DNA of 36,426 bases, taken from the NCBI GenBank assembly GCA_021772635.1, contig JAJFLP010000003.1, positions 1 through 36,426 on the forward strand, in the 5' to 3' direction. The notes below the pieces were generated by a model. It worked only from the letters and a program-made list of their open reading frames with translations, made no database searches and was not told the DNA's origin. How positions within the stretch are numbered: the stretch's first letter is position 1; each line of letters starts with the position of its first letter. The DNA is from Verrucomicrobiota bacterium. GTDB lineage: Bacteria > Verrucomicrobiota > Lentisphaeria > JABSQK01 > JAJFLO01. Positions 15,447-24,292 of the stretch are shown here, piece after piece. The position numbers were made by a program, and so were the translations under genes.

Positions 15447-18188
15447 ATGGACAAATCTCATCTGAAAATATCGCGCTTATTTCTCATTGCGTCTGCGATC
15501 TTACTGATTGTGACTTATCCCCTCGCGATTATTCCGTCCGGATTCATTTCGCTCGCATACCATATCAGTATTCCATCGTTTTTTATCCTGAGTTTATTCT
15601 CGCTCCCCGTCATCATTTCGGGACGGTTCCGCCCGAATAGGGCCCTGACATTCCTTATCGTTCTCTACCTGATCCCGCTGATTTATAATCTATGTCGGTT
15701 CAATGGGATAACGATCGATTCCGTCTGTATGCTCGGGTACTTTAGCATTCCCCTGGCTGCCGCCATTATCTTTCGGTCCGCATGGTCGGGCTCCGAGAAT
15801 CTGGAGAGAGACGACGAAGGGAAGTTCCGAGTGCTTTGCAATTTCGGTTTCTATTTTTGGTTGTACTTGGTCGTTCACGGATATTGGTCGCTCACTCTGG
15901 GAGAAGAAATCGTCTCCTTAACCGGAAACCGTAATTGGACCGGTTCACTGCTTCTCGCGGCATCACCGTGGGCGTATAATTATCTAATAGCCTTTTTCGG
16001 ACGCGCCACTTCGTTGAATCAACGCAGTTCCCAGCGCAGGATCATAACCGCCGCGTCGTTTGTCCTCACTGCCGTTCCAACATTCGTGCTCGTATACCAC
16101 TGTGAGAGTAGGGGCGCATGGCTGGCATTGGCAGCATGGGCTGTGATGATACTCTTTTACAGAGTTATCGACTGTTTGTCGGTATTACTGTCCAGAATTA
16201 AGTCGCTTGGGAGGTCCGAGAAGGTCGCAGTTTCAGTTTTCGCTGCCGTATTTGCAGCGACGACCGTGACTATTGCAGTATTTGGAGTCGTGTATCTTTC
16301 TTCCCCGCGGAATATCGAGAAATTATCATACGCTATCAAGTCAGATGTGCGCGTTCCCTTGTGGTCGAGTACCATGAAATTGATACGCGACAACGATAGT
16401 CTAGTTTCACTTGCGACGTCCCGCATGGGCAGTTCAGAAAACCGTTCATCGAAGTCCGATGCGATACGACTAGGTGTCGGGGCAGGGCGTTTTACCACGG
16501 AATTTTCTGCATACCGAAGCCGTTCCACATACCATGATCGTCTTGTTGCCGCACCACTCACCATTCATCCGCACAACGAATTTTTGTATGTTGCATCGCA
16601 GCTGGGTATTGTTGCGGCGGTTGCCTGGTTGCTGGCTCTTTTGCCCCTTATCCGTAGACCCAAGGCGGACTCTCCGCTCTTAGCTGCGGCGAGGCTGTCT
16701 GCGTTTCTAATCTATTTCCACGGCTTTTTTGACCTGGTCTTAATTCGCTCCCCGGGGAATATTCTCGCTTTTATTTGTTTGGGAATTTGTTGGCGAGACG
16801 CGCTTTGCGAGAACAAGAGGCCACCTAAAATGAACTCGGGCACTCATATCCAGAAGGCAGCGGTTTCGCTATCACTTTTGATTTTACTCTGCGCTGCGAC
16901 CTACGTGTCCTTTCGAAAAATCGCGACTGAACGCTACATCCGCCGTGGATTACTAAACGAAGCGTTCAAGAAATACTCGGCGGCGTTCGACAGTTATATG
17001 AAGGCATTGCGAATTGACCCTGATAATATCTCGTGTCACCTGTTCGCCGGCGCCGTAGCTCTCGATCGACTGAACTCACCGGCGAGCGCAATGCCGATCC
17101 TCCTCAGAGCGCATGAACTAGATCCGAACTTCGGGCACTTAAATGAGAAAATAGGGCATGGTTTCAGTATGCTCGGAATGCATGAACGTGCGTTGCCGTT
17201 TTTTATCCGGGAATGTAAGCTTTACCCTAGATTCCCGCGGGCGTTCCAAAATTACTTTCTAAGCCTGTACCTAAACAGGGACTATGAGCGCTTAGTCGTC
17301 GTAAACGATTTCCTGGTGCAGCTTTATTGCGACAAGGTGAGGCTGAAGTTCCAGGAAGGTGAGTTAATTAAGAAGATCGGAGAGTGGTTAACGAGTGTCG
17401 AGCAGAACAACGTAAATCGTGCGCTCGTGTTGGCAGAGGAGTTCACGTCAGAAATAGACAAGTCAGGCGTTGATCCTTTGTTTCATAGCTTTACGGGCGA
17501 TCGACGATGGCCTGCAAACTGGCTGCGAGGTAGATTCGAATATGTGGACTTCGTCTATTGGCGCCAGATGGTACTGCTCAAAAGGCAGACGTTCGATTTT
17601 GCAAAGGGAGAGGAATCACGCGATAATATTAACGTAAGTATCTCGAAAGTCGTGTCCTTGCTTAAAGATCGCGTTGCAATCGATCACGGAAATCTGGATC
17701 AAAAGTATCCCGCCCGCGTTTGGTACGACCAGGAAGGAAGTCTCCATTCCACGTACTGGTTACTCGCGTCGATTTTCTATCAGCACGGGTTCTCTGTTTG
17801 GATCGAAATTGATACTGATGGGGTACCAGTCAGCTGCTCGATGGAAAAGGACAAGTACGTTTACACCGTAAACTTAACCGATCATGCGGTTTTAACGTCA
17901 TCTGTCGCTAATGCCGAGTATCGCATTAATCGTGATTTGAGTCACAAGTTGTTTCTTAACCCGCAGGAATTTTGGTTACGGAATCAAATCTTGGGGGTTC
18001 TCATCAATCGCTACGGACCGCCAGCATCCCCGCGGTTTGACGAACTTCCGCTTCTGCGCGTTATCAGCCTTATGAGGAGGCAGGGGAAAACGCCAATTAA
18101 CAGTAAAGATCAATTTCGTGAATATTTTTTCACAGAACACATTGAGGGATTGGCCGAACAATTGAAGAGCCATCCTCAGGTGCCCTAA
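15447..18188 (+). CDS. O-antigen ligase/polymerase-like membrane protein with TPR, paralogue of the preceding gene
   Basis: 913 residues from the ATG at 15447, chosen because MDKSHLKISRLFLIASAILL aligns with the start of the 12372 product; the frame stays open further upstream into repeat DNA. It has the same plan: about twelve membrane helices with LTGNRNWTGSLLL (about residue 157), CESRGAWLALAAW (about 217) and TIHPHNEFLYVASQLG (about 372); TPR-like helices about 495-620 (YSAAFDSYMKALRIDPDNIS); and a C-terminal domain about 640-913. That domain shares with the upstream paralogue a W-P-x-x-W/L start, a D-Q-E-G-S-L helix where a transglutaminase Cys would sit, and a conserved F/L-x-x-PxEFxLxNxxL segment. 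A role in ligating or polymerising surface glycan is likely; the donor and acceptor are unknown. The pair probably arose by tandem duplication and has diverged widely. Confidence 0.88.
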   Translation: MDKSHLKISRLFLIASAILLIVTYPLAIIPSGFISLAYHISIPSFFILSLFSLPVIISGRFRPNRALTFLIVLYLIPLIYNLCRFNGITIDSVCMLGYFSIPLAAAIIFRSAWSGSENLERDDEGKFRVLCNFGFYFWLYLVVHGYWSLTLGEEIVSLTGNRNWTGSLLLAASPWAYNYLIAFFGRATSLNQRSSQRRIITAASFVLTAVPTFVLVYHCESRGAWLALAAWAVMILFYRVIDCLSVLLSRIKSLGRSEKVAVSVFAAVFAATTVTIAVFGVVYLSSPRNIEKLSYAIKSDVRVPLWSSTMKLIRDNDSLVSLATSRMGSSENRSSKSDAIRLGVGAGRFTTEFSAYRSRSTYHDRLVAAPLTIHPHNEFLYVASQLGIVAAVAWLLALLPLIRRPKADSPLLAAARLSAFLIYFHGFFDLVLIRSPGNILAFICLGICWRDALCENKRPPKMNSGTHIQKAAVSLSLLILLCAATYVSFRKIATERYIRRGLLNEAFKKYSAAFDSYMKALRIDPDNISCHLFAGAVALDRLNSPASAMPILLRAHELDPNFGHLNEKIGHGFSMLGMHERALPFFIRECKLYPRFPRAFQNYFLSLYLNRDYERLVVVNDFLVQLYCDKVRLKFQEGELIKKIGEWLTSVEQNNVNRALVLAEEFTSEIDKSGVDPLFHSFTGDRRWPANWLRGRFEYVDFVYWRQMVLLKRQTFDFAKGEESRDNINVSISKVVSLLKDRVAIDHGNLDQKYPARVWYDQEGSLHSTYWLLASIFYQHGFSVWIEIDTDGVPVSCSMEKDKYVYTVNLTDHAVLTSSVANAEYRINRDLSHKLFLNPQEFWLRNQILGVLINRYGPPASPRFDELPLLRVISLMRRQGKTPINSKDQFREYFFTEHIEGLAEQLKSHPQVP

Positions 18189-18251
18189 GTACCCCGTCCG
18201 CACTAAAAATTCGCTGGATTTGGGACTAGAAATAGGGTATCCCGATCTCCT

Positions 18252-18350
18252 CTGAAACTTGGCGGAAATCTTCGATATTGTGGGCCCGTTTCGTATTGTA
18301 AAATGTGGGTTAAAAAGGAACCCCACTGGTGGGCTCTTCTGAAACTTGAA
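18252..18350 (-). repeat. Dispersed module M3, copy B (inverted)
   Basis: The reverse complement matches 10261-10357 closely, including TTTTTAACCCACATTTTACA and the CCCAC-CA-GTGGG hairpin. Confidence 0.85.
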
Positions 18351-18353
18351 TCG

Positions 18354-18404
18354 GTTTTGAGGCTGTTTTTTACATTCAATATCGGCTCGATTGTGCGGCC
18401 TTTG
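18354..18404 (-). repeat. Dispersed module M2, copy 2 (inverted)
   Basis: The reverse complement resembles 11935-11986 (GGCCGCACAATCGAGCCGAT ... AACAGCCTCAAA). It sits between M3 and a GGAGTTC hairpin, a different neighbour order from that near 12 kb. Confidence 0.6.
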
Positions 18405-18470
18405 GAGTTCAAGCTTCAGCGCTATTTGTTGATTGGCAGAGGCAATCCGCATGCGGGATTGAACTCCAAA
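18401..18470. repeat. GGAGTTC-armed hairpin with inner GCATGC palindrome
   Basis: Perfect 12-nt outer arms TTTGGAGTTCAA (18401-18412) and TTGAACTCCAAA (18459-18470). Near the right arm is the palindrome AATCCGCATGCGGGATT, related to 10930-10947. It is a fourth relative of the M4 hairpin arms. Confidence 0.75.
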
Positions 18471-18503
18471 ATACCGCCGAACCCAAGTTTCCTTTTGTAT
18501 TAA

Positions 18504-18521
18504 TTCTGCTGTACAGCAGAA
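18504..18521. repeat. 18-bp perfect palindrome TTCTGCTGTACAGCAGAA
   Basis: Fully self-complementary. It differs from 28567-28584 only in the two central bases (TA here, GC there). Confidence 0.85.
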
Positions 18522-18524
18522 AGC

Positions 18525-18538
18525 GCGTCGGCCGACGC
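18525..18538. repeat. 14-bp perfect palindrome GCGTCGGCCGACGC
   Basis: Self-complementary. It follows directly on the previous palindrome and is followed by CTCC-CT-GGAG, so three palindromes stand in series in 44 nt. Confidence 0.75.
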
Positions 18539-18683
18539 TCCCTGGAGTTTTCCAAGTATCGTTCGAAATCTCTTCGATCGATTCTATACCGGTCTAAAAT
18601 GGACTGTTTGACGTCTGTTTACGTATACGCATCGATATCTTAATACTCGGCGACGTACGACAAATACGAAATCATTTTCACGG

Positions 18684-19217
18684 ATGCCCTGCAGGATTAT
18701 GGAACGAAATATCGCAAAATCTGACGTTACATCACCAGGTTTAGGCCGCAATCAACTCACCCGGGTTATCTCTGCCGTTATCCTGGTCGTTACCGTCTAT
18801 TGCAGCTGGCTATCTATCGGGACCAACGACTTCAATCGACATATGCTCGCGCAATTACTAGGCGCCGACGCCGAAAACAGTCACTACGATTATAGCCTTA
18901 AATGGGATGTCTTCTACGCGTTTAACTTTCCGGATGGGAATTTATTTATCAAGTTTAATGGACTGGATCCAGAGAAGCATAAGAATTTCATCCTATCTCA
19001 GTATATACGGGCATCCTACAACCTGTATCCCAGAAAGGTTTACGTAACGACTTTGCCGGTTGAGTTGACCGATTCTGCATCGATTCTACAGAATAATGCC
19101 ATCTCGTCCGAGTCCTGGCTGACAGCGAACGGCGTTGATTCAATCGTAACATTTTCGCTCACCAGTAACGGCGATCAAGCCTATACAATCACTCGAACGA
19201 AGCAACCGTCACAATGA
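18684..19217 (+). CDS. Small single-pass membrane protein coupled to a GT-C glycosyltransferase
   Basis: 177 residues with one N-terminal membrane helix (VISAVILVVTVYCSWLSIGT, about residues 29-48) and a periplasmic remainder of about 125 residues. No family is recognised with certainty. The segment QYIRASYNLYPRKVYVTTLP (about 110-129) resembles the R-x-x-LYPR-x-V stretch found in small proteins encoded next to PMT-like glycosyltransferases. The stop codon overlaps the next start (ATGA at 19214-19217), so the two are translationally coupled and probably act together, perhaps as accessory subunit and enzyme. The start could instead be the ATG at 18699, six codons in, where AGGA lies very close upstream; neither choice affects the helix. 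Confidence 0.75.
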   Translation: MPCRIMERNIAKSDVTSPGLGRNQLTRVISAVILVVTVYCSWLSIGTNDFNRHMLAQLLGADAENSHYDYSLKWDVFYAFNFPDGNLFIKFNGLDPEKHKNFILSQYIRASYNLYPRKVYVTTLPVELTDSASILQNNAISSESWLTANGVDSIVTFSLTSNGDQAYTITRTKQPSQ

Positions 19218-20599
19218 TCGGGACAGCAGTCTATTTTCTCGTTATTATCGTCCTCGGATACGCCGTACTATGCGCTATTCTGCATCGTGCGCGTCTGCCG
19301 CTTTTCGAGTTCATCCCGCTTGTTGTCGGACTCGGGTTGGGATTTGCCGGAACGTTCCAGTTTTGGCTATCATTGCTGGGGCTGAAGCCATCGCAATCCG
19401 GGCTCATGGTTCTCGGAGTTACCGCGGGTATTCTGATTCGTCGTAGTATAGCCAGCGGGAAGATTGTTCGTATTCAATCGCCTGCAGATAAGATTTCGCC
19501 TGGTGATAAGACAATCACGGTCCTAGCAGGGATACCGTTGTTCTTCGCATTGCTTATCGTTCTCGTGCATGCGCTCGGCCATGGCATGTATGAGTGGGAC
19601 GCGTATATGCTCTGGGGGTTTAAGGCGAAGGTGCTTAGTACGAATGCGATCCGTGATGCTGGTTATTTCAGCGATTTAAACTTCGCTATGCTGCATCTTA
19701 ACTATCCGCTCATGATCCCGTTCCTAATGGCGGGTATCAACGGCGCAGCCGGCGAAATGTTGGAGATTCTGCCCAAGTTAATATTCCCTATTTTCTATCT
19801 TACCATGGGAATGTTCCTATATAGTGGACTTCGCAGTTCATTGCCGGTCTGGCAGGCTACTGCACTTACGACCCTGTTTCTGACCGGACCTCATATTCTT
19901 CGGTGGTCCGGGTCAGGATTGGCGGATGTTCCTTTGGCAGCATTCTATTCCGGAGCCATCCTGCAGCTTATAAAATGGGTCGAGACAGAAAATTCACCGG
20001 ACCTATTATTGTCCGGTATATTCGCCGGGTTCTGTGGTTTTACTAAGAACGAGGGCTTGTTGATGGTCCTTTTAATCACCGCTGCAGTGTGCGGCGTATT
20101 GATTTATAAGAAATGCGCTAGTTTGTTCCCGCAGTTGTTGCACTACGGTTTCGGTGTTGCCGTTATCACAGGACCGTGGTTAATCTATCGGCGCCAGCTG
20201 CCCAAGGTGGATGAAAACTATCTTGCGCATTTTTCCGTCGCAACGATTTCGGAGAATTTGGGAAGGCTGGACTTTATCGCAGTGTCGATTATTGAGAGTA
20301 TATCCAACTGGCAGAATTGGAATGCATTGTGGATTATTCTCGGGGTTCTCGCAGCGATCAGGATCAGACAGACCTGCCAGCTGACGAACCTTATGTTGTG
20401 GGGACTTCTCGCTACGCATATTTTCGCGTATGCATTGATTTATCTTATCGGTCCACTAAACCCGGATGGACTCATGCAGGCGACGCTGGACCGCCTGTTA
20501 ATCCACGTATCACCAGTTGCGTTGCTGATAGTCGGCCGGTACTGCTCCGGGATCTGTGGGGCAGACGCCTGGTCAAAGACCCCAAGACGATCAGTATGA
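19214..20599 (+). CDS. GT-C family membrane glycosyltransferase (PMT/ArnT-like)
   Basis: 461 residues with about twelve membrane helices. The first large periplasmic loop contains HGMYEWDAYMLWGFKAKVLS (residues 123-142), where the acidic residues E127 and D129 sit at the usual GT-C active-site position. The W-D-A-x-x-x-W-x-x-K-A-K pattern is typical of bacterial polyprenyl-phosphate-sugar-dependent transferases. A later GFTKNEGLLM segment (about residue 274) matches the family's cytoplasmic turn. It would transfer a sugar from a polyprenyl-phosphate donor on the periplasmic side; donor and acceptor are unknown. It overlaps the upstream small membrane gene by 4 nt, and its last 9 nt overlap the end of the convergent gene 20591-22459. 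Confidence 0.85.
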   Translation: MIGTAVYFLVIIVLGYAVLCAILHRARLPLFEFIPLVVGLGLGFAGTFQFWLSLLGLKPSQSGLMVLGVTAGILIRRSIASGKIVRIQSPADKISPGDKTITVLAGIPLFFALLIVLVHALGHGMYEWDAYMLWGFKAKVLSTNAIRDAGYFSDLNFAMLHLNYPLMIPFLMAGINGAAGEMLEILPKLIFPIFYLTMGMFLYSGLRSSLPVWQATALTTLFLTGPHILRWSGSGLADVPLAAFYSGAILQLIKWVETENSPDLLLSGIFAGFCGFTKNEGLLMVLLITAAVCGVLIYKKCASLFPQLLHYGFGVAVITGPWLIYRRQLPKVDENYLAHFSVATISENLGRLDFIAVSIIESISNWQNWNALWIILGVLAAIRIRQTCQLTNLMLWGLLATHIFAYALIYLIGPLNPDGLMQATLDRLLIHVSPVALLIVGRYCSGICGADAWSKTPRRSV

Positions 20600-22459
20600 T
20601 TGGCGAGAATGTTGCAACGCAGTGTCTAGGTTGGCGCGTGCATCAGTGAATTCCGGGACGATTTCAAGGGCGGCCCGATAATGGTATATAGCTTGAGAAG
20701 TCTTTCCCTCAAGAAAGAGTGCATTCGCAAGGTTGTTATGGGCGCTGGCGTTATCCGGTTTCCGCTTTAGAGATTCGAGGTAATGGAAGATCGCTTGTTT
20801 GCGATTTCCCTGTTTATTTAAGACAACGCCCAAGTTGTAATGCGCTCTATCGTACTCCGAGTCAATTTCCAGAGCTCTTAAGAAATACCCGACTGCTTTC
20901 TCGAAATACCCGATATCCGAGAAAATCAGTCCCAGGTTATTATAGGTATCAGTATGATTCGGATGTAACTGAAGCGTTTCAAGTAACTGGCGAATCGCTT
21001 GCTCGTCCTTATTTTGGTCATGGTAGGCGAGTCCTAGGTTCGTCAGTGCATCAGCATAATCCGGTTTGACCTTGATCGCTTCACGAAAATTTGCAATCGC
21101 GTCGTCTAACCGTCCTTGGACATGCAACTCTTTACCGAGGTTATTGAGGAATGTATAATTTCTGTCGGTGACGTTTACAGTGCGTTTGAATATTGCCGTG
21201 GAGTCGCGCCAATGCTTAGTCTGTTCGCGAGTACATACGCAGAGCACACCCAGAACTCCCAGGGCGGCTACGCAGATTACACCTTTAACCCGAGGATGTC
21301 TCAGAATAAGATCGTTTAGTCCCCAGGCGACCATGATAAATATCCCAATCAAGGGGATGTACGCCCAGCGGTCGGCAAGAGCCGGCCAGAGGCCTTGCTG
21401 CACGAGACCAGAGACCGGAATCAACGTCCCGAGGAACCAGAACCAACCGGTTATCAAATACGGGAATCGATTGCCGATTTTCAGCACAGTAACTGAAATA
21501 GCAGTAAGCATCACGAGCGACGCTAGCAACGAGGTGATAGGGATCGTCCGGGGAAACGGATAAAATAACGCCAAATTATTTGGGTAGAAGGCGTTTTTCA
21601 GATAGCTGATGTAGGATACCAGTGCGTTCGCGACTCTAAGTTCTATCGAAACCGTCTCCAGCGGGATCACCGGGTCGAATGCCTGGATTGAAGTCAACGA
21701 TAGGTATACCGATAGGATGGACAGCGCGAATAGCGGGACTTTCTCAAGCACCAGAGATGCTAATTGCCGTCGTTGCTTTGAAATCGTCGATAAATAACTG
21801 ATTAGCAACGGAGTATGATTATCAACCTGTGCCGGAGCAATCCGTTTTAACGGCCAGTAATCCAGCAATAGGAGGAGGAACGGTAGCGTTACTAACATTG
21901 ATTTTGCCATCAGCCCCAGCGAGAAAGAGACGACGATCAGGAGATACCTGATTAAGCTCGGAGTTTTCGTATAATTGACGTAAATATAGAGGGTTAGCAG
22001 CCAGAAGAAACTGCTGAATACGTTCTTTCTCGCCGCGATCCACGCGACCGAATCTACGTTGATCGGGTGCAAGGCGAAAATCGCGGCGACAAACGCGCTC
22101 GGCCAGGTGAGGTGGGTTGCATACTTTAAAAGGATAAAAAGCAGGATCGCATTCAGAATGTGAATCTGTAAATTAGTAGTATGATGCGCCTCGGCGGATA
22201 CTCCGTATAGCTCGCAGTCTAGCATATGTGACAGCCATGTAACCGGATGCCAGTAGAAGTCCTTTTCTGAGAACGTAAACGCCCAATAAACACCTTCCGG
22301 CGTGAGGCCGGCTTTAACGGTCGCGTTTTCCGTGACGTACAGGTTATCGTCGAAATTGATAAACTCGCTTGATCGCAAATCCCAGTACACTGCAGCGGCA
22401 ACAACGCTGAGGCAGATACAAATTAGAAACGTCGTAATATTTCGCTTTATCATTGTCAT
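20591..22459 (-). CDS. TMTC-like membrane glycosyltransferase with C-terminal TPR repeats
   Basis: 622 residues. The N-terminal 420 residues form a GT-C membrane domain with the signature loop INFDDNLYVTENATVKAGLT (Asp37-Asp38), WHPVTWLSHMLDCELYG, HHTTNLQIHILNAILLF, ALHPINVDSVAWIAARKNVF, GLMAKSMLVTLPFLLLLLDYW and LADRWAYIPLIG. All are conserved in the bacterial relatives of the eukaryotic TMTC O-mannosyltransferases. Five TPR units follow (about residues 435-610), each with N-L-G or N-L-A, ending EIVPEFTDARANLDTAL. The family is thought to glycosylate proteins or build surface glycans on the exoplasmic face, the TPRs holding the acceptor. It runs convergently with the 19214 gene and overlaps it by 9 nt. 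An internal ATG three codons in is an equally possible start. Confidence 0.92.
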   Translation of the reverse strand: MTMIKRNITTFLICICLSVVAAAVYWDLRSSEFINFDDNLYVTENATVKAGLTPEGVYWAFTFSEKDFYWHPVTWLSHMLDCELYGVSAEAHHTTNLQIHILNAILLFILLKYATHLTWPSAFVAAIFALHPINVDSVAWIAARKNVFSSFFWLLTLYIYVNYTKTPSLIRYLLIVVSFSLGLMAKSMLVTLPFLLLLLDYWPLKRIAPAQVDNHTPLLISYLSTISKQRRQLASLVLEKVPLFALSILSVYLSLTSIQAFDPVIPLETVSIELRVANALVSYISYLKNAFYPNNLALFYPFPRTIPITSLLASLVMLTAISVTVLKIGNRFPYLITGWFWFLGTLIPVSGLVQQGLWPALADRWAYIPLIGIFIMVAWGLNDLILRHPRVKGVICVAALGVLGVLCVCTREQTKHWRDSTAIFKRTVNVTDRNYTFLNNLGKELHVQGRLDDAIANFREAIKVKPDYADALTNLGLAYHDQNKDEQAIRQLLETLQLHPNHTDTYNNLGLIFSDIGYFEKAVGYFLRALEIDSEYDRAHYNLGVVLNKQGNRKQAIFHYLESLKRKPDNASAHNNLANALFLEGKTSQAIYHYRAALEIVPEFTDARANLDTALQHSRQSY

Positions 22460-22527
22460 AGAATTGAATTATACCAAGTATCGCAGAGTTTTCGAAACGT
22501 GACCGAGAAATTAGGCCGCAATCAATT

Positions 22528-24204
22528 ATGACGAAATCCGACCGAAACTACGCAACTGATCAAAAACCCGGTTATAGATTAGTCGCGGCGGGGTTATTTA
22601 CTATTTGGCTCGTTAACACCGCGTTTAATGTCACGAAAGCTGTCCATATCGATGATACCGTTTATCTGCAGATTGCTATGCGTATCGTGGAGAGTCCTTT
22701 CCGCCCGATGTCTGGTGAAATGTTCTGGGGACACGAGACAACAGAACCCATACATATTACGAATCAACCTCACCTTATCCCATATTTGTACGCGTCTGTA
22801 ATCGCTATTTTCGGAGAATCTGAACCTCTCCTTCATCTTGTATTCTCAATATTCACCTTGATATCTGGGCTATTCTTTTATGTGCTCGCACGTCGTTACA
22901 TCCCGAATCACGCCATGCCTGTAACGGCGATGTACTGCCTGGGGCCAGCTTTTCTCCCCTCGCAGAACCTTATGGTGGATGTTCCACTAACCGCGACTTG
23001 CCTGGCCGTCCTTTCGACTATGGCGCTCGGTAGAACTGATTCAGTGCAGAGCGGTAAATATTATATGATCGCGGCGTTATTGATGGGATTCGCTTGTCTA
23101 ATTAAGTACACAGCTCTGGTTTTTTTGCCGTTATTAATTATCGATATTGTCTTGAAGAAGCGGTGGAAGTGTTTGTCCGCGATTTTGGTTACGGTCTCGA
23201 TCCTTGCGATTTGGTCAGTATTTAATTACCTGGATTACGGAGGTGTCCATATACTCCAAAGAGGTGAAGATATTCCACTCGAATTGGTCCCGGAGCGGGC
23301 GGTTACTGCACTCATATGCCTCGGAGCGATCAGTCCGTTTTCGATCGTGATATGCCCCCTGTTACGCTCGGACAGGCAACTCCGGATTTATTGCCTTTGG
23401 ATCATCTTACTCGCGCTTCTGTTCGCGAGTTGCCAGTTCGGCGTGTACATGGATGAAAACAGAATTCAGTCGCTCCTGCGAACTCTATTCTTCATGAACG
23501 GCGTGATCGTTGTTGGTGTAACCGTGTGGTGTATTGGTCATGGATTCAGCACTGACCCGTCCAGGTTACGGGTTTACCTCACCCAGAACCACGACATAAT
23601 CGTTCTCGGTCTCCTTGGATTCGGTCTTGCCGCATTTGTGATTCTATTTGCTCCGTTTATCGCGGTACGCCATTTTCTACTGATAATTCCAGCAGTGCTA
23701 TTAGTTTGGGGACAGCGGATTATTTGCCGAGTATCTACGCGGTGGGTTGCGTTAACATTGATTATCTCGACGCAACTCGGGATTACTCTTGGTATATCGG
23801 ATTGGGTTCACGCGGATTTGTATAGAACCTACGCGAAAAGAATAAGCAACGAATATAGCGGCCGCACAGGTGATATCTGGTACGTGGGACATTGGGGGTG
23901 GCAGTGGTATGCGAGCCGCGCTGGGATGAGGCTCTACGACAAAAAGAGAAGCACCTTGAAAATTGGCGACCTCGTTGTGTCACCGTTTCAGATCGAGAAA
24001 CAGCGGATAAGTCTCACAGGAAATAAGGTCCTATCCATAGTTGATGAGGTCACGATTCAACCTAAGCGTCGATATACGCTCCGCACGCTGTTAAACAAGG
24101 CCGGATTCTATAGTTCGAGTATACAATATTTGCCGTGGACCATTTCATCGCAGCCAATAGAAACCTTCCGAATTCTCGAGGTGAGGGAGCGCATTTCCGG
24201 ATAG
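22528..24204 (+). CDS. GT-C family membrane glycosyltransferase (PMT_2-like)
   Basis: 558 residues with about twelve membrane helices. The first periplasmic loop carries HIDDTVYLQIAMRIVESPF (Asp42-Asp43), the acidic pair of dolichyl/undecaprenyl-phosphate-sugar transferases, followed by family-typical PHLIPYLYASVIAIFGESE and a helix pair containing the second acidic motif MVDVPLTATCLAVLSTMALG. GFACLIKYTALVFLPLL is the cytoplasmic-turn signature (G-x-x-x-L-x-K). A soluble-looking tail of about 120 residues with GHWGWQWYASRAGMRLYDK ends the protein. It probably transfers one sugar from a lipid carrier to a surface acceptor. It starts 68 nt from the divergent TMTC-like gene; the two may share a control region. 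No Shine-Dalgarno sequence is seen. Confidence 0.87.
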   Translation: MTKSDRNYATDQKPGYRLVAAGLFTIWLVNTAFNVTKAVHIDDTVYLQIAMRIVESPFRPMSGEMFWGHETTEPIHITNQPHLIPYLYASVIAIFGESEPLLHLVFSIFTLISGLFFYVLARRYIPNHAMPVTAMYCLGPAFLPSQNLMVDVPLTATCLAVLSTMALGRTDSVQSGKYYMIAALLMGFACLIKYTALVFLPLLIIDIVLKKRWKCLSAILVTVSILAIWSVFNYLDYGGVHILQRGEDIPLELVPERAVTALICLGAISPFSIVICPLLRSDRQLRIYCLWIILLALLFASCQFGVYMDENRIQSLLRTLFFMNGVIVVGVTVWCIGHGFSTDPSRLRVYLTQNHDIIVLGLLGFGLAAFVILFAPFIAVRHFLLIIPAVLLVWGQRIICRVSTRWVALTLIISTQLGITLGISDWVHADLYRTYAKRISNEYSGRTGDIWYVGHWGWQWYASRAGMRLYDKKRSTLKIGDLVVSPFQIEKQRISLTGNKVLSIVDEVTIQPKRRYTLRTLLNKAGFYSSSIQYLPWTISSQPIETFRILEVRERISG

Positions 24205-24292
24205 ATTCAGTCGTCTCTGGCTTTACGTGATAATCGATGTCAATGAACCCTATAGTCACAAGACGCTCCATGTGACACTCGTCCAACAACCA

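Larger units (their letters stand above)
18189..18683. other. Intergenic stretch of inverted repeat modules
   Basis: It holds M3 copy B and M2 copy 2 on the minus strand, a GGAGTTC-armed hairpin, the TTCTGCTG and GCGTCGGCCGACGC palindromes, then about 130 nt without recognisable features before the next gene. No gene is supported. Confidence 0.65.

Noticed and set aside
18741-22525. Shared 15-mer TTAGGCCGCAATCAA at about 18741 and 22511
   Set aside because: One 15-nt match is about what chance allows in a window of this size, and the flanks do not align.
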